A stretch of 18,512 bases of DNA, taken from positions 1-18,512 of the forward strand of contig JASLCY010000536.1 in the NCBI GenBank assembly GCA_030151925.1, written 5' to 3'. The notes below the pieces were generated by a model. The model did no database searches. It had not been told where the DNA came from and worked only from the letters and a program-made list of their open reading frames with translations. This stretch comes from Oligoflexus sp. GTDB taxonomy: Bacteria; Bdellovibrionota_B; Oligoflexia; Oligoflexales; Oligoflexaceae. How positions within the stretch are numbered: position 1 is the first letter of the stretch; each line of letters starts with the position of its first letter. Below, piece by piece: positions 14,537-18,512 of the stretch. Position numbers and translations under genes: made by a program.

Positions 14537-15418
14537 ATGGCCGTTGTTAAAAAATATCTCTCCAAAGACGGGACGATACGCATATCTTCTGTCGTATCGA
14601 CAGATTTGGCGAATGAAGCCTTCGCGCATCTGGAAGCTTCCCCCTTGGCGAAAGTCTTGACGAGCCGGGCGCTGACCGCAGCGATCCTGATGGCGAGCCA
14701 GCTGAAGCACGGCCTCGGCCTGAGTTTGAATTTCCAGGGCAACGGCCCCGTGAAAACGATTTTCGCCGCCGCTTCGTATGACGGCACCGCGCGGGCCTAC
14801 TGCGAGAATCGCGGCGCGGAACTGCCTCCCGGCGTGATCAAGGTCGGGGCCGGGCTCGGTGCGGGCGGTCTCGAAGTCGCCCTCGCGCAGCCGGGCGGGC
14901 GCGAGGCGCAGGTGGGCACCGTGGAGATCGTGAGCGGCGAGATCGGCGATGATATCGCCTATTATCTCGGGCAATCGCAGCAGATCCCTTCGATCGTGGC
15001 CCTGGCGGCCATCCCGATCGAAGAACGGGTGGAGGTCGCCGGCGGCTATATCCTGGAGCTGATGCCGGGTTATACCGACGAAACGGTTCGTAAGCTCGAA
15101 GCCCTCTCGCAGATGAACGGCAGCCTTGCGGATCGCATCCAGCAGGGCGCGACTGCCGAGGAGCTCATCGATACCTATCTCCTGAACTTCGAGTTCAAGG
15201 AGATCGAGCATCCGCATCCCTTCCACTACAAGTGCGGTTGCAGCCGCGATCGCGTGGAGCGCTCCCTGCTCCTGCTCGGGCCGACGACGCTCGACGACAT
15301 GATCGCGAGCCAGGAGGATGCGACCATAGGCTGCGAATTCTGCGGCAAGCAATACACCATCACGCACAAAGAGCTGGAAAACCTGCGTAAGACCCTGCCG
15401 GAGACGGCGTTGAATTGA
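14537..15418 (+). CDS. hslO: Hsp33, redox-activated chaperone
   Basis: This 293-residue cytoplasmic holdase chaperone is switched on by oxidation combined with unfolding. The C-terminal zinc switch is intact: Cys233-x-Cys235 (KCGCSRDR) and Cys266-x2-Cys269 (GCEFCGKQY). The N-terminal domain has the family features DLANEAFAHLEASPLAKVL, SRALTAAILMASQLK and AYYLGQSQQIPSIVAL. Length is normal. The ATG at 14537 has AAGGGGGA just upstream; the longer open frame before it is the opposite strand of the membrane-protein gene and the spacer. It is a single-gene unit, convergent with the ABC ATPase gene. Together with bcp it points to oxidative protein stress defence in this region. Confidence 0.96.
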   Translation: MAVVKKYLSKDGTIRISSVVSTDLANEAFAHLEASPLAKVLTSRALTAAILMASQLKHGLGLSLNFQGNGPVKTIFAAASYDGTARAYCENRGAELPPGVIKVGAGLGAGGLEVALAQPGGREAQVGTVEIVSGEIGDDIAYYLGQSQQIPSIVALAAIPIEERVEVAGGYILELMPGYTDETVRKLEALSQMNGSLADRIQQGATAEELIDTYLLNFEFKEIEHPHPFHYKCGCSRDRVERSLLLLGPTTLDDMIASQEDATIGCEFCGKQYTITHKELENLRKTLPETALN

Positions 15419-15424
15419 GGGCGA

Positions 15425-15454
15425 CCGTCGCTGGCCGCGGAGCGGCCTCGACGG
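15425..15454. terminator. GC-rich hairpin between convergent hslO and ABC ATPase genes
   Basis: CCGTCG (15425-15430) pairs with CGACGG (15449-15454), and inside it GGCCGC (15433-15438) with GCGGCC (15442-15447), loop GGA. The structure is strong in both directions but lacks a T-tract on either side. It fills most of the 47-bp convergent gap, so a role in ending or protecting both transcripts is likely but not certain. Confidence 0.5.
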
Positions 15455-15465
15455 CGATAGAACTC

Positions 15466-17160
15466 TCAGGCCGGCGCCAGGGCTCCGGTCGGCAAACCCT
15501 TCGGGATCGCGTTGAGCAGGCGCTGCGTGAAGCTGTGTTTGGGATGCGCGTAGACTTCATCGGCGTCGCCGCGTTCGACGATCTCGCCTTTGCTCATCAC
15601 GCAGACCTCCTCCGAGAAATACTTCACGACCGACAGATCATGCGAGATGAAGAGGAAGGTGATGCGGCGTTTATCCTGGATGTCCTGCAGCAGGTTCAGG
15701 ATCTGCGCCTGCACGGAGACGTCGAGCGCCGACACGCATTCGTCGCAGACGAGCAGCTCCGGATCCAGCATCAGCGCCCGGGCGATGCAGATCCGCTGGC
15801 GTTGCCCGCCCGAGAACTCGTGCGGATACCGCTGCAGCATAGCCGCGCTCAAACCCACCGATTCGATCTGGGCCTCCGCCGCGTTCCAGCGTTCCTGTTT
15901 GCTGCCGCCGATCCCGTGGATGATCAGCGGCTCCGTGAGTATCTCGCCTATCGTCATGCGCGGATTCAGGGCCGCATAGGGATTCTGGAAGATGTACTGA
16001 ATGCGCCGACGGACCGGCATCAGGTCCTGATCCTTCAGGTGCGTGATGTCCTGGCCATCGAAGAGGATGGTTCCGGAGGTCGGTTCGATCAGGCGAATCA
16101 CGCTGCGGGCGAGCGTGGTCTTGCCGCAGCCCGATTCACCGACGATGCCGAGCCGCATGCCGCGCTTCACCTTGAGATCGACGTTATTCACGGCGTGGAA
16201 CAGGTCGGGCGGCGAGAAGAGGCCTTTCTTCTGCACGTAGGTCTTATGCAGGTTCCTGATCTCGAGTATCACCTCGTCCTGCACCAGGCTCTGGCGCGGC
16301 GTGAAATCCTGCACGGGCACCTTATTGTCGACGAAGTCGCTCACCGTCAGGAGGCGGCGCGGCCGGGCGCCCAGCGGCGGCCGGCACGACAGCAAACCGC
16401 GCGTGTAGGCTTCGCGCGGATGCGCGAACACGTCTTTCGTCGGCCCGGTCTCGACCATCTCGCCGCGATACATGACCGCGACGCTATCCGCGAGGTCGCC
16501 CACCAGCGCGAGATCGTGCGTGATGAACAGCAGGCTCATGCGATACTTTTCCTGCAGGCCCATCAGCAGCTCTATCACCTGCTTCTGGATCGTCACGTCG
16601 AGCGCGGTCGTCGGTTCGTCCGCGATCAGGAGGTCCGGTTCGCAGGCGATGCCCATCGCGATCATGATGCGCTGCTGCTGGCCGCCCGACATCTCGTGGG
16701 GATAACGTTTGAAGATCGCCGCCGGGTTCGGCAGGCCGACCTGCTGGATCAGGTCCAGGGTGCGTTCGGTCGCCTCTTTCTTCGAGATCCTCTTATGGAT
16801 CATCAGCGTTTCGTTGATCTGGTCCCCGACCGGCACGAGAGGGTTCAGGGAGCTCATCGGCTCCTGGAAGATCATCGCCATCCTGCGCCCACAGAGGTGG
16901 CGGCGCGCTCGGCTGTCGAGCCGCAGGAGATCGAGCTCGGCGAGGCGCATCTGGTCGGCTTCGACCCTGGCGGTCTTCGGCAGGAGGCCCATGAGCGCTA
17001 AGGACGAGACGCTTTTCCCGGAGCCCGATTCGCCCACGATGGCCAGGCTTTTGCCCTTGTACAGGTCTAAACTGATGCCGCGCACCGCGGTTACGGAGCC
17101 GCGTATCTTGTCCTCGAAGCGAACCGAGAGATTATCCACTTTCAAGATGGGCTCTTCCAT
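15466..17160 (-). CDS. Fused two-domain oligopeptide/dipeptide-type ABC transporter ATPase
   Basis: This 564-residue protein carries two complete ATPase domains of the Opp/Dpp type in one chain, as in YejF or GsiA. Domain 1 has Walker A GESGSGKS (43-50), signature MSGGQQQR (157-164), Walker B with D181/E182, and switch His215. Domain 2 has Walker A GESGCGKT (341-348), signature FSGGQRQR (449-456), Walker B with D473/E474, and His507. In domain 2 the usual Pro after the catalytic Glu is Cys475 (DECVSALD). It powers import of peptides or similar solutes across the inner membrane. No permease or binding-protein gene is in this window. The ATG at 17160 is preferred to the GTG at 17166 because GGAG lies 5 bases before the ATG. 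Several ORF-size frames on the opposite strand are shadows. Confidence 0.95.
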   Translation of the reverse strand: MEEPILKVDNLSVRFEDKIRGSVTAVRGISLDLYKGKSLAIVGESGSGKSVSSLALMGLLPKTARVEADQMRLAELDLLRLDSRARRHLCGRRMAMIFQEPMSSLNPLVPVGDQINETLMIHKRISKKEATERTLDLIQQVGLPNPAAIFKRYPHEMSGGQQQRIMIAMGIACEPDLLIADEPTTALDVTIQKQVIELLMGLQEKYRMSLLFITHDLALVGDLADSVAVMYRGEMVETGPTKDVFAHPREAYTRGLLSCRPPLGARPRRLLTVSDFVDNKVPVQDFTPRQSLVQDEVILEIRNLHKTYVQKKGLFSPPDLFHAVNNVDLKVKRGMRLGIVGESGCGKTTLARSVIRLIEPTSGTILFDGQDITHLKDQDLMPVRRRIQYIFQNPYAALNPRMTIGEILTEPLIIHGIGGSKQERWNAAEAQIESVGLSAAMLQRYPHEFSGGQRQRICIARALMLDPELLVCDECVSALDVSVQAQILNLLQDIQDKRRITFLFISHDLSVVKYFSEEVCVMSKGEIVERGDADEVYAHPKHSFTQRLLNAIPKGLPTGALAPA

Positions 17161-17190
17161 ACGCACTCCAAACAGCGGGGACGATGGCTT

Positions 17191-17219
17191 ATTCTAGAAC
17201 AAAATCAATAGTCTGGCGA
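17191..17219 (-). promoter_or_regulatory. Candidate promoter of the ABC ATPase gene
   Basis: On the minus strand TCGCCA (17219-17214) is followed after 17 bases by TAGAAT (17196-17191). The -10 matches at five of six positions and the -35 at four of six. Transcription would start near 17184, about 25 bases before the ATG. Confidence 0.4.
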
Positions 17220-17229
17220 GATTTCTTGA

Positions 17230-17259
17230 CCTGGTTTTCGCTCCGATGAGGAAACCGGG
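17230..17259. promoter_or_regulatory. Imperfect inverted repeat upstream of the Fur-family gene
   Basis: CCTGGTTTTC (17230-17239) faces GGAAACCGGG (17250-17259). As RNA all ten pairs form if two G-U pairs are allowed; as DNA it is a dyad matching at eight of ten. It lies between the divergent ABC ATPase and Fur-family genes, so it may be an operator for either. It does not resemble the classical Fur box. Confidence 0.3.
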
Positions 17260-17328
17260 TGGATTTTCTGGCTCATTCCGGGTATGACTAGCGGGTGCTT
17301 TTCGGTGCGAGATTCAGGAGCTTACGAG

Positions 17329-17805
17329 ATGGCAAAAGCGGATACTTTCCAGGCGATGTGCGTGAAGACCCTTAAGGAATCGGGGGCTCGATTGACCAAA
17401 CCGCGTCTCGCCCTGATCGATTGCCTTGCCAACGCCAAAAGCGCCCTTTCACCCAAAGAGATCTTCCAAAGGACCGAGTCGCTGCTCGATAAAAGCGAAT
17501 CGATCGATACCGTGACCGTCTATCGCATCCTCGACCGCTTCTGCGAACTCGGACTCGTGCACCGCGTAGCGCCTCACGGCGATTACATCGCCTGCACCCA
17601 TCTTTCCTGCCAGTCGGCCCCGCACGTGATGACCCGTTGCATCCACTGCCAGGCCGCTTCCGAAATGCATATTCCCGAAGATATCGTCGCGCCCCTGATC
17701 TGGTATATGCGCACGCAGAAGAAGTTCGAGCCGAAAGAACACCTCTTCCAGCTCGACGGCGTCTGCGATGAATGCTCGAACCGTCTCGCGGCGAACCGAG
17801 GCTAG
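17329..17805 (+). CDS. Fur-family metal- or stress-responsive transcriptional regulator
   Basis: This 158-residue protein has the Fur winged-helix DNA-binding domain (LKESGARLTKPRLALIDCL, then LSPKEIFQRTE, then DTVTVYRILDRFCELGLVHRV). A dimerisation domain follows with both structural-zinc CxxC pairs, Cys104/Cys107 and Cys146/Cys149. The His-rich regulatory metal motif of Fur (HHDHLIC type) is reduced to HVMTRC, and an extra Cys/His group lies just before it (Cys89, His91, Cys94, His99). The sensed signal (iron, zinc, manganese or peroxide) therefore cannot be assigned. The ATG at 17329 has AGGAG 8 bases upstream. An in-frame ATG at 17284 would add 15 residues without a ribosome site. The stop overlaps that of the convergent TonB-like gene by 4 bp. 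Confidence 0.93.
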   Translation: MAKADTFQAMCVKTLKESGARLTKPRLALIDCLANAKSALSPKEIFQRTESLLDKSESIDTVTVYRILDRFCELGLVHRVAPHGDYIACTHLSCQSAPHVMTRCIHCQAASEMHIPEDIVAPLIWYMRTQKKFEPKEHLFQLDGVCDECSNRLAANRG

Positions 17806-18512
17806 TAGATGAAGCGCCGGACCTTCCTCTCGTCCTCGACCACGAAATCATAATACAGCGTGTAGGTGAACATCAGCGTCTCGTCCGGATAATCCCGGGG
17901 CAGGGGCGGATAGGGCGCCGCCACGTTCAGGATCTTGGTCCAGAACGTATCGATATCCTTGTCGCCGGAGCTCGAGATCAGCTTCGCTTCGGTGAGGAGC
18001 CCGCTGCGCTCGACCTTCAGGCGCACGACGCTGGAGCCTTGGAAATCCGCCTTGCCGTGCTCCATCAAACGCGACTTCACGTAAGGCGAGGAACGCAGCG
18101 TCGGCCCTATATCGGTGAAGGCGAGCTCCACCTGGCGACGCACGGCCGTGAAATAGCCGATCCAGCGGAAGTCGGTGGTGTTCACGTCGAGGATCGCGCC
18201 CTTGGGGATCTTGGGATCATGGATGTAATCGTTATGCGCGAGGTTCAGCATCTCGCCCTCGCGCGGCAGGAGGTGGCTGTATTTCAGGCCTTTCTTCGCG
18301 GGGACGGGGATCGATCCCTTCTCGTCCGGGAGGCCGCCCTCGATCTTGATCCGACCGTTTTGCAAGGCGGTGCTCGGCGCGCCGGGGACGGAGTTCTGCG
18401 GCGTGGTCTTCTGCTCCAGCAGGGCCTTGTGATCCTGCTGGCCGAGATGGGCCGGCACGTCGGGCTTGGAAGTCGGACGCAGCGGGGCCTCAACGATAGA
18501 GCGGTCCGGCTC
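17802..18512 (-). CDS. TonB-like C-terminal domain protein (N-terminus beyond right edge)
   Basis: The frame is open from the right edge to a TAG at 17802, giving 236 visible residues. The first 70 or so are a Pro/Lys/Gln-rich linker (TSKPDVPAHLG, VPAKKGLKY), as in proteins that span the periplasm. A SHLLPREGEMLNLAHNDY segment follows, then from about residue 117 a TonB C-terminal-type domain: WIGYFTAVRRQVELAF, then SVVRLKVERSGLLTEAKLIS, then SSGDKDIDTFWTKIL and APYPPLP. The full protein would be expected to have an N-terminal membrane anchor and to pass proton-motive energy to an outer-membrane partner, or to serve a related envelope role as in TonB/AgmX-like proteins. A GTG at 18458 could be an internal start, but the frame continues upstream with linker-like sequence. 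It converges on the Fur-family gene. Confidence 0.8.
   Translation of the reverse strand, partial: EPDRSIVEAPLRPTSKPDVPAHLGQQDHKALLEQKTTPQNSVPGAPSTALQNGRIKIEGGLPDEKGSIPVPAKKGLKYSHLLPREGEMLNLAHNDYIHDPKIPKGAILDVNTTDFRWIGYFTAVRRQVELAFTDIGPTLRSSPYVKSRLMEHGKADFQGSSVVRLKVERSGLLTEAKLISSSGDKDIDTFWTKILNVAAPYPPLPRDYPDETLMFTYTLYYDFVVEDERKVRRFIY

Noticed and set aside
17226..17254. TTGACC at 17226 as a -35 element for the Fur-family gene
   Set aside because: The position 17 bases downstream reads AGGAAA, which is not a usable -10 element.

Overview
The window is about 18.5 kb of GC-rich, gene-dense chromosomal DNA. It looks like a free-living Gram-negative bacterium, most likely of the Bdellovibrionota/Oligoflexia type. 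That guess rests on a TIGR02147-type regulator, several secreted lipoproteins, a VWA-domain lipoprotein, and a secreted protein with an IHESVHH motif followed by a kelch propeller. No tRNA, rRNA, CRISPR array, transposase or integrase was seen. The assignment comes from recalled family distributions, not from a search.

Layout, left to right. Bases 1-960 (minus) hold the N-terminal part of an exported KAEAP-linker protein that runs off the left edge. A divergent AT-rich spacer leads to an unknown lipoprotein (1256-2197, plus) closed by a hairpin terminator. Next is a tight plus-strand operon, tldD-tldE-bcp (2314-5522), encoding the TldD/TldE metallopeptidase pair and a BCP/PrxQ peroxiredoxin. 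It ends at a strong bidirectional terminator. From 5597 to 11022 four genes lie on the minus strand. In transcription order they are a small Cys-rich protein, an S9-family peptidase-like protein with a degenerate catalytic triad, a VWA-domain lipoprotein, and a large lipoprotein with a MACPF-like signature and a C-terminal beta/gamma-crystallin calcium-binding domain. A good sigma-70-type promoter sits just ahead of the VWA gene, so the two lipoprotein genes probably form their own transcription unit.

A 318-bp divergent spacer (11023-11340) is rich in inverted repeats, including a set that can fold as a three-way junction. It precedes a TIGR02147-family regulator gene that overlaps by 4 bp (ATGA) a secreted HExxH + seven-blade kelch protein. 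After that come a small two-helix membrane protein (minus), hslO (Hsp33, plus), a fused two-domain oligopeptide-type ABC ATPase (minus), a Fur-family regulator (plus), and a TonB-like C-terminal protein (minus) cut by the right edge.

Housekeeping functions are protein quality control and redox defence (TldD/E, BCP, Hsp33), peptide uptake (ABC ATPase), and metal regulation plus envelope energy transduction (Fur, TonB-like). The most unusual content is the VWA lipoprotein/MACPF-crystallin lipoprotein pair and the regulator-coupled secreted HExxH-kelch protein. Both are candidate surface or interaction modules whose functions are inferred, not shown.
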